NCBI RefSeq assembly: GCF_030063285.1
Contig: NZ_JASISU010000001.1
Coordinates: 890,249-954,248, forward strand
Direction of reading: 5' to 3'
DNA from: Pseudarthrobacter sp. PS3-L1
GTDB lineage: Bacteria; Actinomycetota; Actinomycetes; Actinomycetales; Micrococcaceae
DNA: 64,000 bases
Shown: positions 49,070 through 58,126 of the stretch, in pieces
How the letters are laid out: each line of letters starts with the position of its first letter
Position numbering within the stretch: the first letter of the stretch is position 1
Notes under the pieces: generated by a model
Seen by the model: the letters and a program-made list of their open reading frames with translations, nothing else
Told to the model about the DNA's origin: nothing
Databases searched by the model: none
Program-made: the position numbers and the translations under genes

Positions 49070-49120
49070 ATAAGCCCGTGTCTGGGCACTGGTCACAGCC
49101 GATCACCCAAGGAGCGCATC

Positions 49121-50311
49121 ATGTCCAAAGCAGCCGTTGATATCAACAATCTTCCCTATGCTGACGGAGACTTTTTTGCATTCGAGGAGCTGCTCACTGC
49201 CAAGGAGAGGGACCGCTTGGCGGAAATCCGAGCCTTCCTTGCCGCTGAGGTGAAGCCCATTGCTGTCGACTGCTGGAACCGGGCCGAATTCCCGATGGAC
49301 CTGATCCCTAAACTGGCCGAAATTGACATGGTGAGTCCAGTTCGGCGGCAGGGATACTCAAATCTTTTTGCTGGCCTGATGCATGCGGAGGCTACTCGGG
49401 CAGATACGTCCATTGCCACGTTCATGGGAGTTCATGACGGACTGTTCACCGGATCGATTGAAGCGCTCGCATCGGAGGAACAGAAGGATGCCTGGCTGCC
49501 TGACATCTATGCGATGAAGAAAATTGGTGCTTTCGGACTCACTGAGCCGCTGGGTGGGTCGGACGTGGCGGGCGGAACCCGCACCACGGCGCGTCGTGAC
49601 GGCGACACCTGGATCCTGAACGGTGCCAAGAGGTGGATTGGCAACGCAACGTTTTCGGACTGGGTGGTTGTCTACGCCAAGGACGTTGCGGACAACCAGG
49701 TCAAGGGCTTCCTGGTGGATACTAAACTTGCGGGATTTACGGCCACGAAAATTGAGAACAAGATCGCACTCCGGACAGTCCAGAATGCTGACATCACGCT
49801 TGAGAACGTAGTGGTGCCGCACTTCAACAAGTTGGCCAACGCCAACAGCTTCCGGGACACCAACAAGGTTCTTAAAGTTACCCGCCTTGGGGTGGCCTGG
49901 CAGGCGGTGGGCCAGCAGCTTGCTGCTTTTGACGTGGCGAGGCGGTACGCCGTCGAACGTGAGCAGTTTGGCCGCCCCTTGGCTTCATTCCAGTTGGTGC
50001 AGAGTCAGCTGGTCCAGATTCTCGGCAATGCTGTCAGCTCCATGGGCATGATGGTCCGGTTGTCCCAGCTTGAGGACGCAGGGCAGGCCAAGGACGAACA
50101 GTCTGCTCTGGCCAAGGCTTTCACCACGGCAAGAATGCGAGAAAGCGTTGCCATTGGCCGCAGCCTTCTGGGCGGTAACGGCATTGTCACCGATTACGAG
50201 ATGGCTAAAATCTTCTCCGATGCTGAAGCCATCTACTCCTACGAGGGCACTCATGAAATCAATACCCTCGTAACTGGCCGTTCTATCACCGGAATTTCCG
50301 CCATCGTCTGA
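49121..50311 (+). CDS. acyl-CoA dehydrogenase (glutaryl-CoA dehydrogenase-like)
   Basis: This FAD enzyme has 396 residues. The helical N-terminal domain is followed by the beta-domain signature FGLTEPLGGSDVAGG and the C-terminal helical domain with RRYAVEREQFGRPLASFQLVQ. The catalytic base is Glu375 in YSYEGTHEIN, the position found in glutaryl-CoA and related dehydrogenases. It oxidises an acyl-CoA at the alpha-beta bond. Its 3' end overlaps the convergent M23 peptidase frame by 327 bases. Confidence 0.9.
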   Translation: MSKAAVDINNLPYADGDFFAFEELLTAKERDRLAEIRAFLAAEVKPIAVDCWNRAEFPMDLIPKLAEIDMVSPVRRQGYSNLFAGLMHAEATRADTSIATFMGVHDGLFTGSIEALASEEQKDAWLPDIYAMKKIGAFGLTEPLGGSDVAGGTRTTARRDGDTWILNGAKRWIGNATFSDWVVVYAKDVADNQVKGFLVDTKLAGFTATKIENKIALRTVQNADITLENVVVPHFNKLANANSFRDTNKVLKVTRLGVAWQAVGQQLAAFDVARRYAVEREQFGRPLASFQLVQSQLVQILGNAVSSMGMMVRLSQLEDAGQAKDEQSALAKAFTTARMRESVAIGRSLLGGNGIVTDYEMAKIFSDAEAIYSYEGTHEINTLVTGRSITGISAIV

Positions 50312-50917
50312 CGGAGTGCGACCATAAGGCGACTCCGCAGACAGCCCTTGTACCCGAAGGGGCAGCAGGACGGAAGGCCGGAGGTCCAGGAAGAACTGCA
50401 GGGGATTGATGTACGTGTCTGCCCTCCTGACGCCCCAGTGCAGGCAGGGTTCGGGCGTGCAATGACCTTGTTCCAGGTGCCCAATAACTTGCCCGGCGGT
50501 GACAGTTTCACCCTCGGAGACCGATGCTGTAACGGGTTCGAAACTGCTCCTGAGCCCGTCTCCGTGGTCAAGGGTCAGGACGGGTCGGTTCACAACGAAT
50601 CCCGCGAAGCTGATGACTCCCGCCTGGGGCGCCAGGACTGTGGGTCCGCCGGTTCCTTCTGCCAGATCCACCCCTCGGTGCCCGCTCAGCCATGGTTGGG
50701 GCGGTGGATCGAACCCCCGGATCACCGCTTCCCGGATCACGGCGGGCCTTGGCGATAGGGGCCAGGTCCACCCGCTGCTGGATGGCCGTTCAGGGCCGTC
50801 GATATCCAGGGCTGTGGAGGGTATCCCCGAGGGGCCTGCGACCATGGACAGGGTTAGGAGCAGGCAAACTCCCCATCGCTGCAAGTGCGTAGGCTCGGCG
50901 TTTATCAGGTGTGTCAT
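49985..50917 (-). CDS. M23 family metallopeptidase with an abnormal C-terminus
   Basis: The protein has 310 residues. The N-terminal signal-like helix (GVCLLLTLSMVAGPSGI) is followed by the lysostaphin-type M23 domain: HRGVDLA (metal His and Asp), LDHGDGLRSSFEPV, and the second metal motif CLHWGVRR. It would cut peptidoglycan cross-bridges outside the cell. The domain finishes near DLRPSVLLPL, about residue 200. After that the frame has no stop and runs 327 bases into the antisense of the acyl-CoA dehydrogenase gene. That part has no sign of real protein, so a lost stop codon or a frameshift is likely. The ATG at 50917 has a weak ribosome site. Confidence 0.72.
   Translation of the reverse strand: MTHLINAEPTHLQRWGVCLLLTLSMVAGPSGIPSTALDIDGPERPSSSGWTWPLSPRPAVIREAVIRGFDPPPQPWLSGHRGVDLAEGTGGPTVLAPQAGVISFAGFVVNRPVLTLDHGDGLRSSFEPVTASVSEGETVTAGQVIGHLEQGHCTPEPCLHWGVRRADTYINPLQFFLDLRPSVLLPLRVQGLSAESPYGRTPSDDGGNSGDRTASYEGIDFMSALVGVDGFSIGEDFSHLVIGDNAVTAQKAAANGNAFSHSCRGESLGQSRLFVLGLPCVLKLGQPDHHAHGADSIAENLDQLTLHQLE
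50312..50337. terminator. hairpin right after the acyl-CoA dehydrogenase stop
   Basis: CGGAGT pairs with ACTCCG, with partial pairing inside (GCGACC with GGCG) around an ATAA loop. It begins one base after the stop codon. It also lies inside the M23 frame, which has no stop before it. Confidence 0.45.
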
Positions 50918-51310
50918 GGATCTAGCATCCGCCAGGTGGCGCTGCTGCTCGCCGCGGAATTCGACCAATGTGGACAAGTCATGCCAGCCTTTTGGCGTCT
51001 GTCCGTTGGTGCTCCCTGTAGTACACTTTGAGGAGCAGTTTGCTGTGCCCCCAGGAATTCCAGCATGTCTCATTCAGAGGTGTGGGGGAGCGGCGGCTGA
51101 CTACGCGTATCCAGCCCTGACCCAAAATGACACCTGTGTCATTGGTCCAGGATTGGGCTTCTTGCGGTCGGGCACTGTGTGCCCGATGAGAATGCCCAAT
51201 GGATGCCAGGAGCCAAGCCCGTCCGGGTGCGGCTAACAAACCGTCAACTATGGCAGGGTAAGAGCGGCCGTGTGCCCTCTCATGAATGACCTGTCGGAAG
51301 GAGCGTCGGC
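50918..51310. other. gap between the M23 peptidase and rpsB genes, holding the rpsB leader
   Basis: No protein-coding gene is credible here. The left part should hold the promoter of the minus-strand peptidase gene. The right part is the upstream leader of rpsB, with a GTAGTACACTTTGAGG promoter-like stretch near 51020 and the nested hairpin described separately. GGAAGGAG at 51296 is the rpsB ribosome site. Confidence 0.6.
51153..51199 (+). promoter_or_regulatory. nested hairpin in the rpsB leader
   Basis: Outer arms TTGGGC and GCCCAA enclose inner arms TCGGGCA and TGCCCGA around CTGTG. It lies 112 bases before the rpsB start. Bacterial rpsB leaders often carry an S2 binding structure for autoregulation, so this is a candidate, but it has not been matched to a known family. 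Confidence 0.4.
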
Positions 51311-52189
51311 ATGCCCGTCGTAACTATGCGCCAGCTGCTTGACAGCGGCGTCCACTTTGGACACCAGACACGTCGTTGGAACCCGAAGATGAAGCGATTC
51401 ATCTTCACGGAGCGCAACGGCATCTACATCATTGACCTCCAGCAGTCGCTGTCCTACATTGACCGCGCCTTCGAGTTCGTGAAGGCCACCGTTGCACACG
51501 GTGGAACTGTCCTCTTCGTCGGCACCAAGAAGCAGGCGCAGGAATCAATCGCAGAGCAGGCCACCCGTGTTGGCCAGCCCTACGTCAACCAGCGTTGGCT
51601 CGGCGGCATGCTCACCAACTTCCAGACCGTCTCCAAGCGCATCCAGCGCATGAAGGAACTCGAAGAGATCGACTTCGATGACGTAGCTGGTTCGGCTTAC
51701 ACCAAGAAGGAACTGCTCCTTCTTCGCCGTGAGCTCACCAAGCTGGAGACCAACCTGGGCGGTATCCGCAACCTGACCAAGGCACCGTCCGTGCTCTGGA
51801 TCGTGGACACCAAGAAGGAGCACCTCGCCGTTGACGAGGCCAAGAAGCTGAACATCCCCGTGGTGGCTATCCTGGACACCAACTGCGATCCCGATGAAGT
51901 TGACTTCCCGATCCCGGGTAACGATGACGCCATCCGCTCCGTGAACCTCCTGACCCGCGTTGTCGCTGACGCCGTTGCAGAGGGCCTGATCGCTCGCAAC
52001 CAGCGCGCAACGGGTACCACGGAAACTCCGGAAGAGCCCCTCGCCGAGTGGGAGCGCGAACTTCTCGAAGGCAACAAGGCAGAAGAAACTGCACCGGTTG
52101 CGGCAGAGGCAGCTCCGGCAGCCGATGCAGCACCCGTAGCTGAGGAAGCACCGGCAGCAGCCGAGGCACCCGCGGCTGACGCCAAGTAA
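51311..52189 (+). CDS. rpsB: 30S ribosomal protein S2
   Basis: The protein has 292 residues and is part of the small ribosomal subunit. The core sequence [29 protein letters not shown] and the [13 protein letters not shown] segment are diagnostic. The last 50 or so residues are an Ala/Glu/Pro tail ([22 protein letters not shown] ...) common in actinobacterial S2. ATG at 51311 follows GGAAGGAG. It precedes tsf, as in most bacteria. Confidence 0.98.
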   Translation: MPVVTMRQLLDSGVHFGHQTRRWNPKMKRFIFTERNGIYIIDLQQSLSYIDRAFEFVKATVAHGGTVLFVGTKKQAQESIAEQATRVGQPYVNQRWLGGMLTNFQTVSKRIQRMKELEEIDFDDVAGSAYTKKELLLLRRELTKLETNLGGIRNLTKAPSVLWIVDTKKEHLAVDEAKKLNIPVVAILDTNCDPDEVDFPIPGNDDAIRSVNLLTRVVADAVAEGLIARNQRATGTTETPEEPLAEWERELLEGNKAEETAPVAAEAAPAADAAPVAEEAPAAAEAPAADAK

Positions 52190-52237
52190 TACTGCTCCAC
52201 AGCGTAGTTCCCGGGCCTGTCCGCAGAGCCTGGGCCA

Positions 52238-52280
52238 CTGACAGGATGGCCGCCCCATTGGTGGGGGGCCATCCTGTCAG
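52238..52280 (+). terminator. hairpin between rpsB and tsf
   Basis: CTGACAGGATGGCC pairs perfectly with GGCCATCCTGTCAG. The inner part GCCCCATTGGTGGGG adds more pairing. It is followed by TCACG and no T run. It may act as a partial terminator that sets the rpsB to tsf ratio. Confidence 0.65.
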
Positions 52281-52319
52281 TCACGTACACCACATACATT
52301 TCTAGACAGAGGGGTTCAC

Positions 52320-53156
52320 ATGGCGAACTACACTGCTGCTGACATCAAGGCCCTGCGCGAGCGCACCGGCGCCGGCATGATGGATGTCAAGAAGGCTCTC
52401 GACGAGGCAAACGGCGACGCCGAGAAGGCCATCGAGATCATCCGTATCAAGGGCCTCAAGGGCGCCACCAAGCGCGAGGGGCGATCAACCGCTGAAGGCC
52501 TGGTGGCCGCGAAGGTCACCGCAGGCGTCGGCGTCATGATCGAGGTCAACTGCGAGACTGACTTCGTTGCCAAGGCTGACAAGTTTGTTCAGCTTGCTGA
52601 CAGGGTCCTCAGCATTGCAGTCGAGTCCGGCGCAGCCGACCTCGAGACACTCCTGGCTGTTGAGGTTGACGGAAAGCCGCTCTCCGAGGTTGTTATCGAA
52701 GAGGGCGCCGTACTGGGCGAGAAGGTTGTTGTCCGCCGGCTCTCCCGCGTCGAAGGCCCCACCGTTGATGCTTACCTGCACAAGACCTCCAAGGATCTGC
52801 CTGCACAGGTTGGTGTCCTGTTCGCCGTTGACGGCGAAGGCGCAGAAGCTGCCACGGCTGCCCACGATGTTGCAGTCCACATCGCGGCCATGTCCCCGAA
52901 CTACCTCAGCCGCGAAGACGTCCCGGCTGAACTGGTTGAATCCGAGCGGCGCATCGCCGAGGAAACCGCCAAGGCTGAAGGCAAGCCTGAAGCAGCAATG
53001 ACCAAAATTGTCGAAGGCCGTGTCACTGGCTTCTTCAAGGGCGAGGTCCTTTTGGACCAGGCATTCGCCAAAGATGCCAAGAAGTCAGTGGCTCAGGTCC
53101 TTTCAGAGGCCGGAGTCAAGGGCACTGCGTTCACGCGGTACCGCGTCGGCGCCTAG
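52320..53156 (+). CDS. tsf: translation elongation factor Ts
   Basis: This 278-residue factor exchanges GDP for GTP on EF-Tu. The N-terminal UBA-like part (TAADIKALRERTGAGMMDVKKAL) and the core motif VEVNCETDFVAK (here IEVNCETDFVAK) are visible, with a coiled-coil region and dimerisation domain after it. The ATG follows AGAGGGG. A strong hairpin lies between it and rpsB. Confidence 0.98.
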   Translation: MANYTAADIKALRERTGAGMMDVKKALDEANGDAEKAIEIIRIKGLKGATKREGRSTAEGLVAAKVTAGVGVMIEVNCETDFVAKADKFVQLADRVLSIAVESGAADLETLLAVEVDGKPLSEVVIEEGAVLGEKVVVRRLSRVEGPTVDAYLHKTSKDLPAQVGVLFAVDGEGAEAATAAHDVAVHIAAMSPNYLSREDVPAELVESERRIAEETAKAEGKPEAAMTKIVEGRVTGFFKGEVLLDQAFAKDAKKSVAQVLSEAGVKGTAFTRYRVGA

Positions 53157-53164
53157 TCGATAGC

Positions 53165-53201
53165 GCAAAGGGGCGGTCACCTTGGTGGCCGCCCCTTTTG
53201 C
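53165..53201 (+). terminator. terminator after tsf
   Basis: GCAAAGGGGCGGTCACC pairs with GGTGGCCGCCCCTTTTGC around a very short loop. It starts 9 bases after the tsf stop, so pyrH probably has its own promoter. Confidence 0.8.
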
Positions 53202-53286
53202 ATGCTCTGCCACAGACCCGTCCTGAGGGATGTGATCGTGGGGCGGGCAGGATAATCTTTTCAGAGTTCACCAACGGGAAGGCATC

Positions 53287-54024
53287 ATGGAAGCCGTCAA
53301 TACTTCAGTCACGTCAGGGAAGAGCAGGCGCCGGGTCCTTCTGAAACTCTCAGGAGAAGTTTTCGGTGGCGGTAAATTGGGAGTCGACCCCGAGACAGTT
53401 CGCGGCGTGGCCCGTCAGATTGCAGCAGCGGTCAACGACGTCGAAATTGCCATTGTGGTCGGCGGCGGTAACTTCTTCCGCGGTGCCGAACTTTCGCAGA
53501 GCGGCATGGACCGATCCCGCGCCGATTATATGGGAATGCTGGGTACCGTCATGAACTGTCTGGCACTCCAGGACTTCCTAGAGCAGGCTGGCGTAGGCAC
53601 CCGGGTCCAGAGCGCCATCACCATGGGGCAGGTTGCGGAAGCCTACATTCCCCGTCGTGCCATCAGGCATATGGAAAAGAATCGCGTTGTCATCTTCGGT
53701 GCGGGCGCGGGCCTTCCGTACTTCTCCACCGACACGGTAGCTGCCCAGCGCGCGCTGGAGGTCCACGCTGATGTCGTCCTGATGGCCAAAAGCGGCGTCG
53801 ACGGCGTCTACACGGCAGATCCCAAGAAGGACCCCACAGCGGAGAAACTCGAGACGCTCAGCTATGACGATGCCCTCCGTCGGGACATCCGGGTTATGGA
53901 CCAGACAGCAATGACCATGTGCAAGGACAACAACCTTTCCATGGTGGTCTTCGGAATGGAAGGCGAGGGTAACGTGACCCGTGCCATTCTTGGCGAGCAG
54001 CTGGGTACACTCGTCACTCCCTAG
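53287..54024 (+). CDS. pyrH: UMP kinase
   Basis: This amino-acid-kinase-fold enzyme has 245 residues and makes UDP from UMP. The start [14 protein letters not shown] and the [12 protein letters not shown] loop bind phosphate, and [20 protein letters not shown] is the family ATP region. ATG at 53287 follows GGAAGG. It is followed by frr and cdsA in the usual order. Confidence 0.97.
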   Translation: MEAVNTSVTSGKSRRRVLLKLSGEVFGGGKLGVDPETVRGVARQIAAAVNDVEIAIVVGGGNFFRGAELSQSGMDRSRADYMGMLGTVMNCLALQDFLEQAGVGTRVQSAITMGQVAEAYIPRRAIRHMEKNRVVIFGAGAGLPYFSTDTVAAQRALEVHADVVLMAKSGVDGVYTADPKKDPTAEKLETLSYDDALRRDIRVMDQTAMTMCKDNNLSMVVFGMEGEGNVTRAILGEQLGTLVTP

Positions 54025-54143
54025 CTCGGGCTAGGATGATTCGAGGACGTTCCGGCCTTTGGGGTCGGGGCAGGGAAACCCAGCCACCAGCATGCCGGGT
54101 CCGGCAGTAACCAGGGCCCGTATACATTTTTTGAGGAGAGACA

Positions 54144-54701
54144 GTGATAGAAGACACCTTGCTCGAAGCCGAAGAGAAGATGGACAAGGCCATAGAGGTT
54201 GCCAAGGAAGACTTCGCTGCCATCCGAACGGGCCGCGCCAACCCAGGCCTCTACAACAAGGTCTTGGTCGACTACTACGGTTCACCCACCCCGCTGCAGC
54301 AGCTGGCGTCATTTGCCATCCCGGACGCCCGCACTATCCTGATCACGCCGTTCGACAAGACTGCGCTGCGGGACATAGAGCGGGCCCTGAGTGACTCCGA
54401 GGTCGGTGCCAACCCGTCAAACGATGGAAACGTCATCCGGATCACCATCCCGGACCTGACGCAGGAACGTCGCAAGGAATACGTCAAGATCGTCAAGACA
54501 AAAGCCGAGGACGCCAAAGTTTCCATCCGCAACATCCGCCGTAAAGCCAAGGAAGGTCTCGACCGGCTGGTCAAGGACGGCGAGGCTGGTGAAGATGATG
54601 GCAGCCGCGCCGAGAAAGAACTCGATGGGCTGACCAAGTCCCATGTGGACGGTATTGATGAGCTGCTCAAGCGCAAGGAAGCTGAGCTGCTCGAGGTCTG
54701 A
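54144..54701 (+). CDS. frr: ribosome recycling factor
   Basis: The protein has 185 residues and splits the post-termination ribosome with EF-G. The family stretches IRTGRANPGLYNKVLVDYYGSPTPLQQLA and VRITIPDLTQERRKEYVKIVK (here VIRITIPDLTQERRKEYVK) are present. It starts at GTG after GAGGAG. Its stop shares a base with the cdsA start. Confidence 0.97.
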   Translation: MIEDTLLEAEEKMDKAIEVAKEDFAAIRTGRANPGLYNKVLVDYYGSPTPLQQLASFAIPDARTILITPFDKTALRDIERALSDSEVGANPSNDGNVIRITIPDLTQERRKEYVKIVKTKAEDAKVSIRNIRRKAKEGLDRLVKDGEAGEDDGSRAEKELDGLTKSHVDGIDELLKRKEAELLEV

Positions 54702-55624
54702 TGAGCGCTTCAGAGCCGGTTCCTGTTCCGCGGGTTCGTCCCCGCGGGCGGGTACCACGCGCCAACCCGACACCCAAAGCCGGCAGGGACCTCCCTGCCG
54801 CCATCGGCGTCGGACTTTTCCTCCTCCTTGGCGTCCTGGGAGGCCTGCTGTTCCTGCCGCTGGCGTTTGTGGCATTTATTACTGCCCTTGCCGTCCTGGG
54901 CGTCTGGGAAATCTACCGGGCACTGGAAACGAACGGCACGCGAATGCCGATCATCCCCGTCATGACCGGCACCGTGGCCATGCCTATTGCCTCCTACCTC
55001 GGTGGCGTGGAGGCCCTGTTGTTTACGGTTGTCATGACCGGGTTTGCCGTGCTTCTGTGGCGTTCCATTGACGGCTCGGCTGGCTCGGCCAACAGCATCT
55101 TCGCCGGTGTTTTTACCCTTGCCTGGGTGCCCTTCATGATCGGGTTTGCGGCGCTCCCGCTCCATCCGGCCGGAACGTCCGCAACGCTCGGCTTCTGGGA
55201 CGGCGGAGTAATCCCCGACGGCGCGTGGCAGATCGCCGTGATGCTCCTCCTCGTCGTCTCCAACGATACGTTCGGCTATCTTGTGGGTGCCATCTTCGGA
55301 AAGCACCCCATGGCGCCGAAGATCAGCCCAAAAAAGTCCTGGGAGGGTTTTGCCGGATCTTTGGGCGGAGCGGCCGTGGTTGGGATCCTTGCCACTATTT
55401 TTGTCCTGGACCGCCCCTGGTGGGTTGGCGTGGTGCTCGCCGTTGCCATGGTGGTCGCTGCCACTGCTGGAGACTTTGCTGAATCCATGGTCAAACGCGA
55501 GCTTGGGGTTAAGGACATGAGCAGCATCCTGCCTGGCCATGGCGGTGTGATGGATCGCCTTGACTCAGTGGTTTTTGCCTCCCCGGCCGCCTACATCATC
55601 TTCGTCCTCGTCCCCGGCACCTGA
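54701..55624 (+). CDS. cdsA: phosphatidate cytidylyltransferase
   Basis: This 307-residue membrane enzyme makes CDP-diacylglycerol. The signature at the C-terminus, KRELGVKDMSSILPGHGGVMDRLDS, is complete. About eight helices lie between a basic N-terminus and this motif. The ATG overlaps the last base of frr, so translation is coupled. The product feeds CDP-alcohol phosphatidyltransferases such as the one encoded near 46 kb. Confidence 0.95.
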   Translation: MSASEPVPVPRVRPRGRVPRANPTPKAGRDLPAAIGVGLFLLLGVLGGLLFLPLAFVAFITALAVLGVWEIYRALETNGTRMPIIPVMTGTVAMPIASYLGGVEALLFTVVMTGFAVLLWRSIDGSAGSANSIFAGVFTLAWVPFMIGFAALPLHPAGTSATLGFWDGGVIPDGAWQIAVMLLLVVSNDTFGYLVGAIFGKHPMAPKISPKKSWEGFAGSLGGAAVVGILATIFVLDRPWWVGVVLAVAMVVAATAGDFAESMVKRELGVKDMSSILPGHGGVMDRLDSVVFASPAAYIIFVLVPGT

Positions 55625-55722
55625 AACCTGCACGACCTTCACAGCTGAGGATCCCGCAGGCACCAGCCATCCAACCTGATGTCGCCAGACCTGGCGAAAC
55701 AGATCAAGGAAAGATAACCACA

Positions 55723-56301
55723 GTGGAAACCCAACGTCAGATCCCTGCAGCCTTCCAGCGGATGCCTCGCACGGAGTACGGTTACAACGCAAAGCAGGTT
55801 GACCAGTTCCTGCAGCGGGCACGGGTCTCCCTGGAGGCTGCCGAGCCGTCCCAGCGATCCATGAAGAGCCCGGATGTGCGCGGGGTATCGTTTGATCCTG
55901 TCAAGGGCGGCTACTCACCTGCCATGGTGGATGCGGCCCTTGACCGCCTGGAGGATGCATTTGCCCGCAGGGAGCGGGACGAACTGATTGCAGGTCAGGG
56001 CGAAGAGGCCTGGCTGCAGGAAATTGGGGCCCTGGCTGCAGTGCTTCGGGCGCGCCTGGACCGTCCGGCAGGGGAGCGCTTTCGACGTCCATCCAAATCA
56101 AAGGTCCGCAGCTACAACGTCGGTGACGTCGATAATCTGTGCACCGATCTGGTGGGCTACCTCGAACACGACAAACCAATGAGCGTTGATGGTATCCGGC
56201 GGGCCGTTTTCCGGCCTGCTTCCGGAGTTGAGGGTTATGAGGAATCCCAGGTGGATGCTTTCCTTGACCGCGTGGTTGAACTCATGGCGGCTATCGACTG
56301 A
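55723..56301 (+). CDS. DivIVA domain-containing protein
   Basis: This 192-residue protein has two repeats of the DivIVA-type motif: TEYGYNAKQVDQFLQRARVSL (about 17 to 40) and VEGYEESQVDAFLDRVVEL (near the end), plus FDPVKGGYSPAMVDAALDRLEDAF in the middle. DivIVA proteins mark curved membranes and guide polar growth in actinobacteria. This one lacks the long coiled coils of Wag31, so it is probably an accessory protein. It starts at GTG and follows cdsA by about 100 bases. Confidence 0.82.
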   Translation: METQRQIPAAFQRMPRTEYGYNAKQVDQFLQRARVSLEAAEPSQRSMKSPDVRGVSFDPVKGGYSPAMVDAALDRLEDAFARRERDELIAGQGEEAWLQEIGALAAVLRARLDRPAGERFRRPSKSKVRSYNVGDVDNLCTDLVGYLEHDKPMSVDGIRRAVFRPASGVEGYEESQVDAFLDRVVELMAAID

Positions 56302-56307
56302 GGTTTT

Positions 56308-57768
56308 TTAGGGTCCCAGCGGCCGTTCTGGAACGTGGAGCCTGGTCATGACCCGGGTGAGCGTGGCAGGGATCCTGTGAGAGGTAACTCGGGAGACCAC
56401 CACTGTCACCGCGAAGGCCGCTGGCACTGTCCATGCCGCTGGCTGGGCCACGAATGGCGGAAGTGCGTTTGATCCGTAGATCGCCCCCAGCACCATGGCA
56501 CCGCCGCAGAGGGCGCCACCGGTCAGCATCCCGGTGATCGCACCGACGTCCGTCAGGCCACGCCACCAGATGCCCAGCAGCAGGACAGGGCAGATGGTCG
56601 AGGCAGTAAAGGCAAAGACGAGGCCCACGCTTCCTGCCAGAGCCAGGGAGTCCGTGAGGAAAGCAAACATCAGGGGGACGACGGCGGACACCACGGCAGC
56701 AAGCCGGAATCCCCTGACACCGCCGCCCAGGACGTCCTGGCTGATGACACCGGCAAGGGATACCACGAGCCCTGACGTCGTGGAGAGGAACGCAGCAAAC
56801 GCACCTGCCACCACCAGGGCTGAGAGAAGGTCACCTGCGGTTCCGCCGACCAGCCGACCGGGCAGCAGGAGTACTACGGCGTCAGCCTGGCCAGCACGCG
56901 CAAGGTCCGGGGCGTAGATTCGAGCAATCAGTCCGTACAGGGTGGGGAACAGGTAGAAAACGGACAGCAGGCCCAGGACTATCAGGGTGGTTCGGCGCGC
57001 CGTTTTACCGTCTGGATTGGTGTAGAACCTGACCAGGACGTGAGGTAGCCCGAGGGTACCGAAAAGTAGGGCCACCAGGAGTGAAATATTTTGGTAGAGA
57101 CCTGTTGGAGCCGCTCCCGTGGGATTCTCCGCCGGTGGTGCGACAGCCGGTAGGTTTGAGCCCAGGAGCAGGAGCAGGACAAACACCACAGGAATGGCAA
57201 GGGCCGTCAGTTTCAGCCAGTACTGGAATGCCTGGACGAAGGTGATGGACCGCATTCCACCAGAGACCACCGTAAGGATTACAACACTTGTGACTGCAAC
57301 CGGGCCCACCCAGGACGGCAAACCGGTGGTGATTCGAATGGTCAGAGCAGCACCGTGGAGCTGGGGGACGATGTACAGCCATCCCACCAGAACCACCATC
57401 AGGCTGGTAACGCGCCGGACCGGGCGTGAATCGAGGCGTGCCTCGGTGAAATCCGGGATCGTGTAGGCGCCCGACCTCCGCAGCGGAGCCGCGACGAAAA
57501 GCAACAGCATCAGGTATCCAGCCGTGTAGCCGATGGGAAACCAGAGGGCGTCAGTTCCAGAGAGCAGGATCAATCCCGCGACCCCCAAGAAGCTTGCCGC
57601 GGAAAGATATTCCCCTCCAATGGCGGAGGCATTCCACCATGGACGGACAGTGCGCGAAGCGACGTAGAAGTCCCCTGTGGTCCGTGAGACACGAAGGCCG
57701 TAGAAGCCGATCAGCGCCGTGGCGATGCTGATACTTGCAAAGGCGGCAATACCAACAGCCGGGTTCAC
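56308..57768 (-). CDS. sodium:solute symporter (acetate/ActP-type)
   Basis: This 486-residue SSS-family protein has about 13 helices. The family marker GEYLSAASFLGVAG lies in the first helices, and GTLGLPHVLVRFYTNPDGKTARRTT is typical of acetate/monocarboxylate carriers. Its start is 7 bases after the stop of the small membrane gene, so they form one transcript with the LytTR regulator. It is a distant paralogue of the symporter at 60689 to 62305. Confidence 0.9.
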   Translation of the reverse strand: MNPAVGIAAFASISIATALIGFYGLRVSRTTGDFYVASRTVRPWWNASAIGGEYLSAASFLGVAGLILLSGTDALWFPIGYTAGYLMLLLFVAAPLRRSGAYTIPDFTEARLDSRPVRRVTSLMVVLVGWLYIVPQLHGAALTIRITTGLPSWVGPVAVTSVVILTVVSGGMRSITFVQAFQYWLKLTALAIPVVFVLLLLLGSNLPAVAPPAENPTGAAPTGLYQNISLLVALLFGTLGLPHVLVRFYTNPDGKTARRTTLIVLGLLSVFYLFPTLYGLIARIYAPDLARAGQADAVVLLLPGRLVGGTAGDLLSALVVAGAFAAFLSTTSGLVVSLAGVISQDVLGGGVRGFRLAAVVSAVVPLMFAFLTDSLALAGSVGLVFAFTASTICPVLLLGIWWRGLTDVGAITGMLTGGALCGGAMVLGAIYGSNALPPFVAQPAAWTVPAAFAVTVVVSRVTSHRIPATLTRVMTRLHVPERPLGP

Positions 57769-57775
57769 GGTCCGC

Positions 57776-58126
57776 TCACCGTTCGCCCGCCAGATCGCGG
57801 TAGCGCTCCTCGTTCCGGGCCGCCGTCCGGATGAAAAGCCACGCGCTCAGGGCAATCAGCGGGTAGATACCGGCACCGAGCAGCAGCCAGGCAAAGGGAA
57901 TGCCGGCGATGGATATTTCATCCAGGCCCGGCACCGCTGCCACCAGGAAGGGCAGGGCAACCAGCAGCAGTAGGAACCCGCCGGCAACCACCAGGGCGAG
58001 TCGGAGTTGGGACCTGATCAGCGATCGGACAAAAAGTTGGCCTACCTCGGATTCCTCAGCTGTTTCTGGCCGCTGCGCAGGGGTGCTTGCCCCTGCCTGG
58101 GGACGCGTGACGCGGACTCGGGTCAT
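57776..58126 (-). CDS. small two-helix membrane protein, DUF485-like partner
   Basis: This 116-residue protein has a soluble N-terminus, two helices (LALVVAGGFLLLLVALPFLVAAV and FAWLLLGAGIYPLIALSAWLFI), and a tail NEERYRDLAGER. The pattern of helices and the YRDL end resemble DUF485 proteins that pair with ActP, but sequence similarity is weak, so the match is inference. It overlaps the LytTR regulator by 4 bases (ATGA) and the symporter follows, so all three are coupled. Confidence 0.78.
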   Translation of the reverse strand: MTRVRVTRPQAGASTPAQRPETAEESEVGQLFVRSLIRSQLRLALVVAGGFLLLLVALPFLVAAVPGLDEISIAGIPFAWLLLGAGIYPLIALSAWLFIRTAARNEERYRDLAGER

